64,000 nt of DNA from Phyto melanocephala (taxonomy: Eukaryota > Arthropoda > Insecta > Diptera > Rhinophoridae): contig OW799235.1 of NCBI GenBank assembly GCA_941918925.1, positions 101,759,947-101,823,946 on the forward strand. The letters are read 5' to 3'. Numbering within the stretch: position 1 is the first letter of the stretch; each line of letters begins with the position of its first letter. A program made the position numbers and the translations under genes. Below the pieces are notes generated by a model that worked only from the letters and a program-made list of their open reading frames with translations, was not told the DNA's origin and searched no databases. This document shows, in pieces, positions 31,358-44,400 of the stretch.

Positions 31358-32418
31358 AAATAAGATCACTATGTTCGGCTGTGCCAAATCTTTTATACCC
31401 ACCAATTTGATGTACTCTTATAGCACAGAATTTATTATTTTGTTATTTACAGTAATCGCTATCGAATAATACCTTTATACTAAAATATGTATCACTTTCT
31501 TTGTATAACTTCGATATGCTAGTAAAATGTTTTCTTAAATTTAGTCTTTCAATGGAAGTGGACGTTGAAATAGGTGTGTCAATAAAGTTTCTGTTAATAA
31601 ATACAACTAAGATATTTCAATACAGTCCTTTAATTTTCCAAAATCTTTATTCATAGAAAACTTATATGAAATTGAGATAAAGCGTTATCACATTTATTTT
31701 CCGTTAGTACAAAGCCTTTGGCCAAAAAGCAATGGTTGCAAAATTTCAGAATCAAACATCAAATTTTGTTAGTTATATTACGTTTTAAATTTTGAATATA
31801 CCGTAAAATACAACAATTTTCGGGAAAAAAATTGTTTTTTTTATTCAGGAAATATACATTTAAAATTTCATGACTACGTTAATGCGTTTAGACACAATTC
31901 TATTTTATTCGATGTTGGAAGAACACGGTTTTTTTACCTACTCTTGCATTACGAGCTATAACTCTCTTTCTAACTGCGATTGAGTCCATTTTAATACCAA
32001 ACAAACCTCGTGCATAAGAAATATTTTGGCAAAATTTAAGGCCTCTAGCTTTTTTCGTCCGACCTCTATCGTGCTTTCAACAGACAGAATGACATAACTA
32101 GATCGTCATAAAATTAAACTCCGATTCTGAATATATATATTTCATGGGGTCTAAAATGGATATTTTACCTACTCTTGCATTACGAGCTATAACTCTCTTT
32201 CTAACTGCGATTGAGTCCATTTTCAATCCCAAACAAACCTCGTGCATAAGAAATATTTTGACAAAACTTAAGGCCTCTAGCTTTTTTCGTCCGACCTCTA
32301 TCGTGCTTTCAACAGACAGAATGACATAACTAGATCGTCATAAAATTAAACTCCGATTCTGAATATATATATTTCATGGGGTCTAAAATGGATATTTTGA
32401 TGTGTGGAGGGTATAAAA
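31358..32418 (+). mobile_element. DINE-like element, family A, with internal duplication
   Basis: 5' hairpin partly decayed (GTTCGGC-TGT-GCCAAAT), and the 3' end GTGGAGGGTATAAAAA. A 231-bp block, ACCTACTCTTGCATTACGAG through TGGGGTCTAAAATGGATATT, is duplicated in tandem (about 31932-32162 and 32163-32393). Confidence 0.65.
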
Positions 32419-33111
32419 ATACCTGACGAAACAAACATTGAACGGAACACTATTGAACGAACGCGCAGTAAAATAACCGTATCACTTCGTTTACTCTAAT
32501 TGTCACAAATAAAAGGGCCCTAACTCAAATAAATGAATCAAAAGAAGAAATCTTTGTTTCCATTTTTACGATGACTTTTTGTGATTACTGTTTTTGTTCG
32601 TCGTGAAAATAGCACGTTTTCTGTTAGTAATGATTGTTTTTCTATTTTGCTTTTTAATCTCATTTGTATTATACATATTTATTATTCTTTATTACTTTTT
32701 TTTATGGTACATAAGTTACATGAGTGAAAGTAATAAAAAATTAAAAATAAACTACCAAAAAATTTAAAAGTTCAAATATTAAGAAATATAAAAGATTTAA
32801 TGGAAAAAATTTACCATTACATACATATATTTATATATGTATTAAAATTTTTTAAAAAATAAGAGCATTATTTAAAAAATCAGGAAAAAAGTCTTGATTT
32901 TTCTGCAAGAAAAGTTGTTCATGTAAACGTGTAAAAAGCAAACATATGAAGATTGTGTTAAAATTTTTAACAAAATCGCTGCATTTTGCACTCAAGTAAC
33001 TAAATCAACAACATTGGTTAAAAAGTATAGACGCGTTCGCTCAAGCATTCCTTAGGTGTAAGTGCAGTTTTTTGTTGGAAGAAAACAAATTTTGAATAAA
33101 TAATTTGCAAA
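32419..33111 (+). promoter_or_regulatory. 5' flank of the NVL gene
   Basis: Presumed promoter and 5' untranslated region. No convincing TATA or initiator could be placed. The ATG at 33112 is preceded by CAAA, a good fly start context. Confidence 0.3.
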
Positions 33112-36100
33112 ATGAAGAAAAATAAGCCAGTTCTGTATGATCCACTTATTATTAATCGAGTAAAACAGGTGAGTAAACTAATAACCATTGCACAAGATTG
33201 TGAGGCCACTGATTTAGTGTAATGAGAAGGTAAAAATAAAGTCGCCGGTGTAGCTTCTTGGCGCTACCCGCTTGTTACATTAACGAGTTGAAACGAGGTT
33301 AAGTTTTGGTTGATTACAATCTCATGTATGTGTACAAATTTTAACGCTGCGATAATCCCTGGATTGGTCAAATTCTATAATATTTTTTTGTTTGCAGTAT
33401 TTGGAAGAGAATATTGATAAAACTTACTTGGATGTAGGTGTTATGACCAAACATTTACAAGATCGTTATCCAGAGTACTCAAGACGAAAAATAGCACCAT
33501 TTCGAGCATTAGTTGAACAAGGTAAGTTTCGTTTTTCAATTTAAATTTTATTAGACATGTATAGTATTTGAATTTCTTATTAAAGCTTATCACGTGGTTT
33601 CTCAAAGTTATGGCTTGAATGATCCCACCGGTAGTGGTGAGGAGTCCGATGCCTCGGATCTGGAAGTAATGGACGTAAGTGATTTAATAACATCCATTTA
33701 TATAATTTTGGCTAAATTTAGTTTCCCAATGCAATTCCAAATTAAAAAAAAAAAAAATTACATATGTAGGTAGATATAAAATTGAACAATAAGAAAATTT
33801 AGTGTGTGTCGAAGCCACTGTTTATTATACCATAAGGAAAGACTGGTCGAAGCTAAACCGGTCTAAGTTATAAACTTCAGAAAAAATTTTTTTGTTTAAA
33901 CTTCTAAGAAACCTATTCCTATTATTCCAAATTTAAAGCATTTTCGAGAATGCTGTCTTATCTATTTTCTTTTTTTTTTTTAATTTTCTACCGATCTATG
34001 TACATATTTTTTTAAATTTTTAAATTTTTAAATAGCCAGGTATGTAATAAAAAAACGATAAAGATCTTAAACCTATATGAAAACGATAAAAGGTGTAATG
34101 TTGTTCCTTAATTTGTTTTGACAATCATTTTCAAAATCGTTTTTCAATTGTTTTTGATAAATTTTTTTTCACAGTTTTAATAAATTGTTTATTCATTATC
34201 TTCAATTATTTGTTATTGGTTTAAAAATGATTCTAAAAATCTATCGAAGTTTATAGCCTGCTTAACGATGTCGAAAGAAAACCGAAGCGAAATTTTCATT
34301 CGTACAAATACGTTGAAAACAAAAACAAATTTTTAGTTTTTGTTGTTGTTTTCAATATATAGTTAATTTTTTATAGTTAATTTTCAAAAAGATTGTTTTG
34401 AAATCGTTGTAAAATCGTTTTGAAAATGATCGTTTTCCATCACACACCTTAAAAGAAATAAGTATAATTTTTACTTAAAATGGGTTAGAATGTCCCACCT
34501 GTTCTTATCCTCCTGGAATTATTATATACATACCTTTAAAATTAATATTTTAATATAAATTTTAATTTTGTTTTTAGGATTCCTCTTCTAATAATATAAT
34601 GAGCAATATGATGAACAATTTATATAACGGTCCAAAAACTAAATCCAATAACGTTAATCCGGCCAAACAACAATCTGGAGAGGCCATTGACATTAGCAGT
34701 GATGAGAGTGGCAATGAAGGTAATCCAACTGAATCAAATGGCAAATCTTTAACAAAAAGTATAACTTTACAAATTTTCTATTTCGTTTGCCTGAATTGAA
34801 AATATCTTCTGTTTTTTAACAGCTATGCCCGACATGTCGTTGGTAAAAAATTTGGCTATAACCGTCACAAAAATACCTCCAAATCCAGAAAGACCATCTA
34901 ACAAGGGCTCATCTTCTACGACATCGACAACAACAGATTCGAATTCTTTGCCGCCATTACAGCCAGGTCAAAAACGTCAAGATAATTTACCGTGTTTGGT
35001 AGCAAGTGGTGGAGGGCATATTTCGAAAAAACGTAAGTTGGATGAATTCGGTAAACATAGTATGTCAAATCAATTCCACAAATTAGACAAGCACGACAAC
35101 GGCAATGCCGCCTATCTACTACAACAGATGCAAAGACACAGCCAACATCAACGTCATCAACAGTTAGACAGTCATCGGGAGAATAGTAATGATGCAGATC
35201 GTCCCTTTGCGCATGGCAGTGGACAACGTTCTCGCAAATATAAGAAAGAAGTACAATTGCGCAAATCTCGGGAATCTTTCCAAGATATTGGTGGCATGGA
35301 GAAAACTCTCAAGGAGTTGTGCGAGCTTTTAATGCATATTAAGTCACCAGACATATATTTTGTTTTGGGACTAATGCCGCCGAGAGGTATTTTGTTGCAT
35401 GGTCCCCCGGGTTGTGGTAAAACTTTACTGGCACATGCTATAGCAGGAGTAAGTTTTTTATTTTTCTTTAGTATATTATTAACAGCTTTTTTTTTCATTC
35501 TTTTGTGTAGCAATTAAATCTAGCTCTGATTGAGATCCCAGCTACCGAACTTATTGCTGGTGTTTCTGGTGAATCTGAGGAACGTATACGCGATGTTTTT
35601 GATCAAGCTGCTAGTAGCGCACCTTGTGTTTTGTTTATTGATGAAATCGATGCTATCTCTTCAAATCGTTCTATGGCGCAAAGAGATATGGAGCGCCGTA
35701 TTGTCTCCCAACTAATCAGTAGTTTGGATAACTTAAAACTTAGCGAAGGCGGTCAATCGGTTCTGGTTATTGGTGCCACTACACGTCCAGACGTTCTAGA
35801 TCCCGCTTTAAGACGTGTGGGTCGTTTTGACCATGAAATTGCTATCGGCATACCAACTCGAAAAGATCGTAAAGACATTTTGACAATAATATGTGAGGGC
35901 TTGTCGGTTGAACCAAAATGTGACTTTGATAAAATTGCCGAATTAACGCCAGGTTATGTCGGCGCTGATCTGCTGGCTTTGGTATCAAGAGCTGCTACAA
36001 TAGCGGTTAAAAGAAAGTAGGTTTCTAACTATGATTTTAAATATCTTTAACAAAAATTTTTTATTTTGCTTTTTATAGATGCTCTGAACAAATGCGAGCT

Positions 36101-37775
36101 TTTCAGCTAAAGACACAGCGCAATATAACCATTGTCGATTTAGATGATGACAATGAAGAAACTGACAACAGTAAAAAGGAAAAAGATAAGGAAAAAGACA
36201 GTAAAAGTCTAAAAGAAAATACTACTAAAGAGGCCGAGGATGCTGAAGCAACCTCTAAGACAGATGAGAAATCTAAAGTAAAAGCAATAGACGATACAGA
36301 AGCTATGTCAGTTGACACTACAACCGATGATGCTGCTAAAGTCGAAGCAGATAAAATGGCAGATGACACTACTACATTAACGAGCAAAGACAAGTCTGAA
36401 GATATTGAAATGAATGAGACAACAAAGCCCTTAAATTCTTTCGACGAACCTGCAGATGAATCGAAAGATTTAAATAAAAGTGAACTTGCAAATGTTAAAT
36501 TACAAGAACCAACTTTATTTGAGCTACTCAATTGGTTAGATAATCCACCAGAAGATATCACTTTTGTGTCCGAGTTTTGCATTACCTTGGATGATTTCTG
36601 TGAGGCTGTCAAAGTTGTGCAGCCATCAGCCAAACGTGAAGGATTTATTACTGTACCCGATGTAACCTGGGATGATGTGGGCTCTTTGCAGGACATAAGA
36701 GAAGAATTGAAGTTAGCCGTTTTAGCTCCCGTTAAGTTTCCAGAGAAATTGGCTCGTTTGGGATTGTCTGCCCCGTCCGGTGTTCTATTATGCGGCCCTC
36801 CCGGTTGCGGTAAAACTTTGCTAGCTAAGGCTATAGCCAACGAAGCTGGTATTAATTTTATATCTGTTAAGGGTCCCGAACTAATGAATATGGTAATGTT
36901 AAGTTTAATTTATGTGATAACTCGTTCGTAAAAAATAAAATTTCTCTTGCAGTATGTAGGTGAGAGTGAACGTGCCGTAAGAGCATGCTTTCAGAGGGCT
37001 CGCAATTCCTCACCATGTGTTATATTTTTTGATGAGTTTGATTCTCTATGTCCCAAACGTACCGACGGTAATGAAGGTGGTTCAGGTACGCGTGTTGTCA
37101 ATCAGTTGCTAACTGAAATGGATGGTGTTGAAGATCGTCAAGGAGTTTATATATTAGCTGCCACAAATCGTCCTGACATAATTGATCCCGCAATCTTACG
37201 TCCCGGACGTTTAGACACTATTTTATACGTTGGTTTGCCGGAACAACAAGATCGTATTGAAATTTTGAAGGCTAACACTAAGGTATTGCATTCGTATTTT
37301 TATATAAATATATACATATGTATATTCATATATTTTGGGGTTACTAATGATATTTTTATTCTCCAGTGCGGTACCAAACCTGCTTTAGCAGACAATGTTA
37401 GTTATGAAGAGCTGGCTTCTTTAACTGATGGCTATACCGGCGCTGATTTGGCTGGTCTTGTACGGCAAGCTTCAATGTTGGCGCTTAAAGAATCAATAAA
37501 TAATGACGAAATTCAATTGGAGGATCTCTGTGTGAATCAGAGCCATTTTACAAAAGCAATACAAATGTTAAGACCGTCTGTTAGTGCGCAGGTGAGTAAA
37601 ACAATTATTTTATTATAAAATAATAAACCAAAAATCGAAAACTTTTTTAATATCAATATGAGATTTCAAAATTTAATTTTAAATTTACCTGTTTCAGGAT
37701 CGCAAAATTTATGAGAAATTGCGTTTAAAATATGCTGCACCTCGAGTATCGATTACAGATGAAAGTGTTTTGTAA
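33112..37775 (+). CDS. smid: NVL / smallminded AAA+ ATPase (ribosome biogenesis)
   Basis: Ten exons: 33112-33168, 33398-33521, 33586-33674, 34578-34758, 34823-35448, 35511-36016, 36079-36892, 36953-37282, 37367-37591, 37698-37775. All junctions are GT/AG and in phase, giving about 1009 residues. Exon 4 has a second in-phase donor after 34719, which would remove 13 residues. An N-terminal NVL domain (about 1-75, [22 protein letters not shown]) precedes a disordered basic linker. Two AAA modules follow. D1 has Walker A GPPGCGKT near 344 and Walker B LFIDEID near 400. D2 has GPPGCGKT near 767 and FFDEFD near 825. An acidic Lys/Glu/Asp linker lies between them. Known: NVL-type ATPases are nucleolar p97 relatives that act in 60S pre-ribosome maturation; the fly gene smallminded is needed for cell proliferation. 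D2 has DEFD where DE(V/I)D is common. It is slightly longer than human NVL because of the linkers. Function assigned by family. Confidence 0.93.
34088..34452. mobile_element. MITE in intron 3 of NVL
   Basis: AAAGGTGTAATG at the left and CATCACACACCTT at the right, with CAATCATTTTCAAAATCGT / CGTTTTGAAAATGATCG just inside, form imperfect inverted repeats. It enlarges this intron to about 900 bp. Confidence 0.5.
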
Positions 37776-37829
37776 ATATTAAGTTATTTTTTGCTATATA
37801 ATTTAATCTTTACTGTAAAATTCTTTTTA

Positions 37830-37835
37830 AATAAA
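37830..37835 (+). terminator. Polyadenylation signal of NVL
   Basis: AATAAA 55 bp after the stop codon. Confidence 0.6.
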
Positions 37836-38448
37836 AAAACTAGTTGTACTAACTAACAAAGATAAACAATTCAAATGATTAACCAAAAAATGAACTAATT
37901 TCCCAAATTTAATTTTTTTAATGAAAGACGTTTTTTGTTTTCTTCAAATGTATGATTACTTGAATTTATGAAAACTATTCAAAATAACTTAGAGACAATA
38001 GCATTTACTTTAAAAAAGAGGGCGTGCTGTATTGTAAGGTGTGAACGTTTTAATTTAGTAAGCAATATATATGATCTCTATGTAAAACAATTAAATGAAA
38101 AACATTTAATTCATTAAAATTTTTCGATTGATATTTTGTGTATTATTCACATTTTATTTATGTAATATTTACCAGTATATTATATAAAAACTAAAATATT
38201 TAAGCTTCAAACATCTGTGTGTAATTTTGATTTTAAATTTTTACTAGAATTTATCATCCAACGTGGATGTAATAAATAATACCCTATAACATTTAGCTTT
38301 TTGTGAATTTTGACTTTTGCTATGCAATTGTGTTTTAGTAAGTTATAAATTTTTGATTTCTTTTTTATTTTTATGGTTTGGATAATAAGACTTTAATAAT
38401 CTCAGTTCGCTTTCCTTACCCGCACAGTCTGTTGATTTTGTTTTAAAA

Positions 38449-41400
38449 TTATTTCTCTTCTGTTTCTTTTTGTGCTATAACTTGAGATTTTTGTTCCTCC
38501 TCAATTTGAGATTTTAAACTGTGAGCTTTTTTACACATTTCTCTTATTCCATGCCAACTTTCCATACCCAAAGGATGTATTTTTTCGGCAGGCGGTTGAA
38601 AACCATACTCATTTGAAGGCAATTCCATAACAAGGGTCAATGGTATTTTAACAGCGCCATAAGCATAATCCAATACAGAGCCTGCTATGTTACGTTTAGT
38701 TATGTGTGATATACTACCCACACGGTAATAACGACCGCTAAATGTCTTGATTGCATTACGTCCAGCTATGGCTACACTTTCCATTAGTTTGGCATGTTTT
38801 GGCAATAATCTGCGTTAAGGAACGTTACAGTTTTTTCGTCGTTAATATAAGTTTAAGTGTTTTATTCGGCCATGCTGAATCTCTTATATCCTTCACCATT
38901 ATACACATAGCTATATTTAAATTTCAAGATTGCGTCGTAACGAAGCCCAGATTATAGGTTTATTGTATTTCCTGTCCAAACCCTAAGATCACCATTTTTA
39001 TTTTTTTTTTGGATGCCATCTTGAACTTGAATTTTTTTTTATCATGGTATAGTATATTTTTCAAGTCAAGCCCTTTTATTTAATACATGCATAGGGTTGA
39101 AAAAAATTATCCTTCATTTTGTGTCAGCGGCAACATTCGAATTTGAATTTTTTTAAAGCATTTTATTTAATATCCATATTGCAGGGCGAAGAAAAAAATT
39201 ATTCACCATTTTGTCTCGGTTGCCAAATTCTTTTTATACCCTTCACACAGTGAAAAAGGGTATATATAGGTTTGTCATTCCGTGTGAAATTTCTACAATT
39301 TTCATTTCCGACCCCATAAAGTATATATTTTCTAAAAGCTTATGAATAGGGGAGTCGATTAAGCTCTGTCAGTCTGTCCGTCTGTCCGTGTGTATGTTGA
39401 AATCAACTTTTTGAAGCCCCCAGACATCGCTTGGACCCGGGTGAGGTATTAAAATATCAGAAATATTCGGGAGTAGATCGGTATTGAAAATCAGAAATAT
39501 CGCTACATAAACACCTGAGATATGAGCAAAAACCCACGACCACCTCGATTTTTTTTCACAAAAACAACATTACAACAACAACATACATACATACATACAA
39601 ACGTGTATACTGGTTAGAGTAACCGTGGCATTGAGTCCCAGCTGAGCCAAAAAAAATTTTTTTTATATTTTTTTTTAAATTTTTTTTTAATTTTTTTTTA
39701 AATTTTTTTTTTATTTATTTTTATTTTTTATTTAATATGTTATTTATATTTTTATTATTTTTTTTATATTTTTTTTTAAATTTTTTTTTTATATTTTTTT
39801 GTTTTATATTTATTATTTATTTTATTATTTTTTTTAAAATTTTTTTTTATTTATTTTTAATTTGTTTTAAATTTTTTTTTATTTTTTTTAATTTTTTTTT
39901 ATTTATTTTTATTTTTTATTGAATATATTATTTATATTTTTATTATTTTTTTTTTAATTTTTTTTTATATTTTTTTAAAATTTTTTTTTTATATTTTTTG
40001 TTTTATATTTATTATTTATTTTAACATACATACGTAAATTTATAATTTTACAATGGGATGTTTTTATATATGTGTGTTTTTTATATGTTTGTACATACAT
40101 ACGTGTTTCATATGGGATGAATGGTGATACAAACTACTGTTATTGCATGACTACACGTTGTGAAGGGTATATAAGAATTGGCACGGCCGAATAAAGCGAA
40201 TATAGTTAACTATATAATTGACTATTTAAGCCCGTATTTATTTGGTATTTTGTTTCGAATGCCATCTTAAATTTTTGATGTTTGCACAGTTTACTTTATT
40301 TTTCTAGTCATGGTCCTACGCCTGATACCCATACTGAGCGGTTAAAAAGAATACTTTTGTGGTTACTAGATTTGACCCATATTTATAATACAAATTGTGT
40401 ATCACATATGATGTGCAAGCGTCTGTGCATTATATGTGATATATAAGACAGTCAAAGGGTTAAAAATATTGTTTTTTTACAAAAACGTCTTAAACTAATT
40501 TACAATTTCTACAAACATCTGTCAGAAATTTTCACAAACAAGTCAGAATTGTACACGAATTCTGTCAGACTTATCGAAAAACATATAAAGTGGCTGATAT
40601 AAACTCTGACAGACATGTCGTGGGAAATTCTCGAGATTTTTAACCAAAGTGTTTAATAGGAATCTGATTATTTGTGGGGGAAATCCTGATTTATTGTGCG
40701 ACTTCGAACAGATTTCTTACAAGTGATTATAAGGCAGACACTGGTAATATTGCTCAGAATTACAGACATTTGATACATAAAAAGTAACACAAAAAAAAAA
40801 AAAAAAAAATATGCACAAACATGTAACATTGTTAAACTGTTTGTTAATTTTTGAGTTAATACATTTTAATAAAACTTTTTCGAAACATTAATAACAAATT
40901 ATTATTTTTATTCCGAACAATTAAATTTCGTTTGGAACACAAAACAGACACGATTGATTCCTTTTTTTTGTACAGATTTAAATAACCAAAAAATATTTTA
41001 TTTTCAAACTTTTTCCCAATGACGATTATATTAATTCATCAGGTAATTCCAGTCTGAAAAGAATTTGCTTCTTTATATTTTTTTAATATGAAGTTTGAAA
41101 TTTGAAATAAATGAGGGAGGAGAGAAAATTGTTTTTTATCTTTAAACTTTAACAGCTGAAATTTAAAATAATTAAAGAAAAAAATAATCAGCTGATGAAA
41201 CAAGACTACCTGATGAATAAATGTGCCCAAGGCATAAAAAATATAAACAAAAAAATTCTCTCCAAACTGCAATTACCTGATGAATAAATATGCCTTGAAA
41301 TGTGCCTTGGATTATACTTAAACATGAAATTTAACCGTAAGTTAAGTGAATTTCACAAAATACGTTTAGCACTTTAACCATAAATTTTCTGTTAAAATTG

Positions 41401-44400
41401 ATCGAAAAAAATATCCCGGCTAAGATTTTAACAAGAGACATACATACAATTTTAGCATTTTTATGTAAGTATGTATGTTTGCAATACGTTAAGCAAATAA
41501 AGTCTGCACTACTTTGAAAATAAAACAAAATTTTTGATTGGATGTGACACAGCGACTCGCAGAGTGAAAGTAATTATTTTTAAAAGGAGATATAATGCTG
41601 GTGCTACGATCAAAACATAATTTTTCTAAGAAATCTACTTATTTTTTAACTTTTAACAGAAAGCATCTTTTACGTTTAGTTCAGAACTTGTGAATGGCTG
41701 TATATTTGCTAGTGCCTAACAAAGCAAATTCGTTCGTTTTATAAAATTGCACATTTATTTTAAAAATGGCACTTATCCAGTGTCGTTAAGGACTCCTTGA
41801 GCTATTATTCCTAAATAGTTTGTTAAATTTACTTGATAATGTTTAAAAAGAAATTTTTATAATTTAATTTTATTATAATAAAATCATGGGTAATGTGTAG
41901 ATAAAATATTGATCATAATAATTTACTATTTATATATGAAGTATTAGCACTGTTAAATGTGTAACATTGATCTGTTATCTGTAAAATGAGCTCTGTTACG
42001 AAATGTGGTTCTTGTCTCTGCTAGTTAAATACGAGTTGAACTTCTTCACTCTTCTGTGGCTTTTTTAAATTTTAAATAAAAAAAAACCAAAATCTCCTTG
42101 GATCGGTAAAATTCTATATACTCTTGGAAATTATTACGCAGTAAGAACGGTGGTCGCAATACCGAATTGTATAACGATATTATGATGCTCCAGGGACAAA
42201 GAAGCAGTATAGTACTAAACAAGCGACTTTGTACAAATCAAACAAAAATTTTAAATTTCTCTAACTCCACATAAAATATGTATCAACTGTTATACGAATG
42301 AATTGAAATACATACATATTAAACTTAGATTTTAAACAGATGTATGTGCCTTTTATCTTATACTAGCCAAACCCGGCGCGCGTTGCTACGCCCCTTAATG
42401 AATCGAAATGCATTCTGAATTTTAATTGAATATCAAGTGCAAAAACCTAAAAATTATAATTTTTTTATGGGCGTGGCATTGCCCACTTTTCTGATCACGA
42501 AATTGTAAAGTCATAACAGCTCAATATGTGTGCAAAGTTTCAGAAAAATCGGACCAGTGCAAGTACCTCAAAATGATATCTTTTTTTATGGGCGTGGCAC
42601 TGCCCATTTTTCTAATCATGAAATTATATGGTTATGACAGCTTAGTATGTGTGCAAAGTTTCAGAAAAATCGGTCCAGTGCAAGTACCTCAAAATCAAAA
42701 TTTTTTTAGGGGCGTGGCCCCGCCCACTTTTCTTATCACGAAATTATTAAGTCATGACAGCTCGATATGTGTGCAGAGTTTCAGAAAAATCGGTCAAGTG
42801 CAAGTAGCTAAAACTGAAAACTAATTTTTATGGGCGTGGCCCCGCCCACTTTTTTCCACCCATAAACACTCCCTGGTATGTGTACAACAACTTGCCAAAG
42901 TTTCTGAAAGCTTATGAATAGGGGGTTCGATTAAGTATTGTCCATATGTTTGTTATATATATGTCATGTCTGGTATTTCAAAATATACCCCTTTGATATC
43001 TCCAAATATTGGTTTCAAATAAAAGAGCTGGACCAGTAGAATACAGTTACCTATTAAAAAGTGTAAAATCTAAGGCGGCCTCTATAACAAAATGGCGACA
43101 TTTATATGAGCATCAAATGAAAGGCCTTGCAAGTGGAATACATTTAACTATGTTAAAATTCAAAATCAAAGACGGCGTCGAAAATGAAATCTGAAATCTA
43201 GGCCAAGCTACGATGTTCTCATTATGCCTATACATGATGGTGAAGAGTGTTATCAGATTCGGCACGGACGAATATAGCACTCTAACTTGTTTTTTGTGCA
43301 AACATTTGGTGTTAGACTTACTTGCAATAGCCCCAGGGATACATTATACTTTGAGCATATGAGTGTAACGATAAAAAAAACAAAAGCTTTGGTGCCAAAC
43401 TGTGTAAAATATTTGCTAGTGCTTTAGTTTCATTCTCGGAAAATGGCTTATCTCCTTGATATGTATTACGTTTAGCTCTTGCTCGGCTTGGGTCCCAGTG
43501 AAAGTCGAAATTGCGATTGCAGTCGGTACCAACGCTTTCACTGTTTATGTTAGGACGACGATTTTTACGCCAACGAGGATTCTGTAAAGAAATAAGAATA
43601 ACTACATAGTAATAACGACGGTTATTCAGATAAGCTAAAGGGTGTCTCAGTAAGAATGCACTTTTTTGTTTTAAAACAAAAACACATATTTTGTTGGAAA
43701 GTTATGATTTTTTTTTATTGAGTTGTTAAGAAGACATGTTTCAATCAAGTATGGAATAAAATATTCGTCAAATTTCCCCCACGGCTCTGATGAAAGACCA
43801 TTACACTTTTTATAAAATTTTCTAAGATTTTTTTTAACACATGTGTGGTTGTATCTCACCAATGCCGCGTTGGATCTCGAATCTGAGGTCGGGAATTGTT
43901 TCTGGTTATTTTGCATAAGTCCGAGATTTTACAAATCCCCAAAAAAAAAAAAAGAAAAAATTACACGGCGTTAAATCGCTTCATCTTGGTGTCCAGTTGA
44001 CATCAGAACTTCTTGAAATAAGTTGTACAGGAAATCGTTTCTACAATAAATACATTGTTTCATGCGCGCTGTGGCAGGAGTCGCAATCTTGCTGAAACCA
44101 CATGTCGTCAAGTTCCATGCCGTCCAGTTGAAGCCACAAGAACTACGTTATCACGTTCCTGTAATGAATGCCGTTGACAGTCACTGCAATTTCGAGCTCA
44201 TCTTTAAACAAGTAAAAGCGCTATATTCGGCCGTGCCGAATCTTATATACCCTTCACAACGTGTAGTCATGCAATAACAGTAGTTTGTATCACCATTCCA
44301 TATGATATACGTACATACATATAAAAAACATACATATATAAAAACATCCCATTGTAAAATTATAAACTTACGTATGTATGTTAAAAAAAAAATAAAAAAA

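Noticed and set aside
36103..36840. 245-residue minus-strand frame
   Set aside because: Antisense shadow of NVL exon 7.
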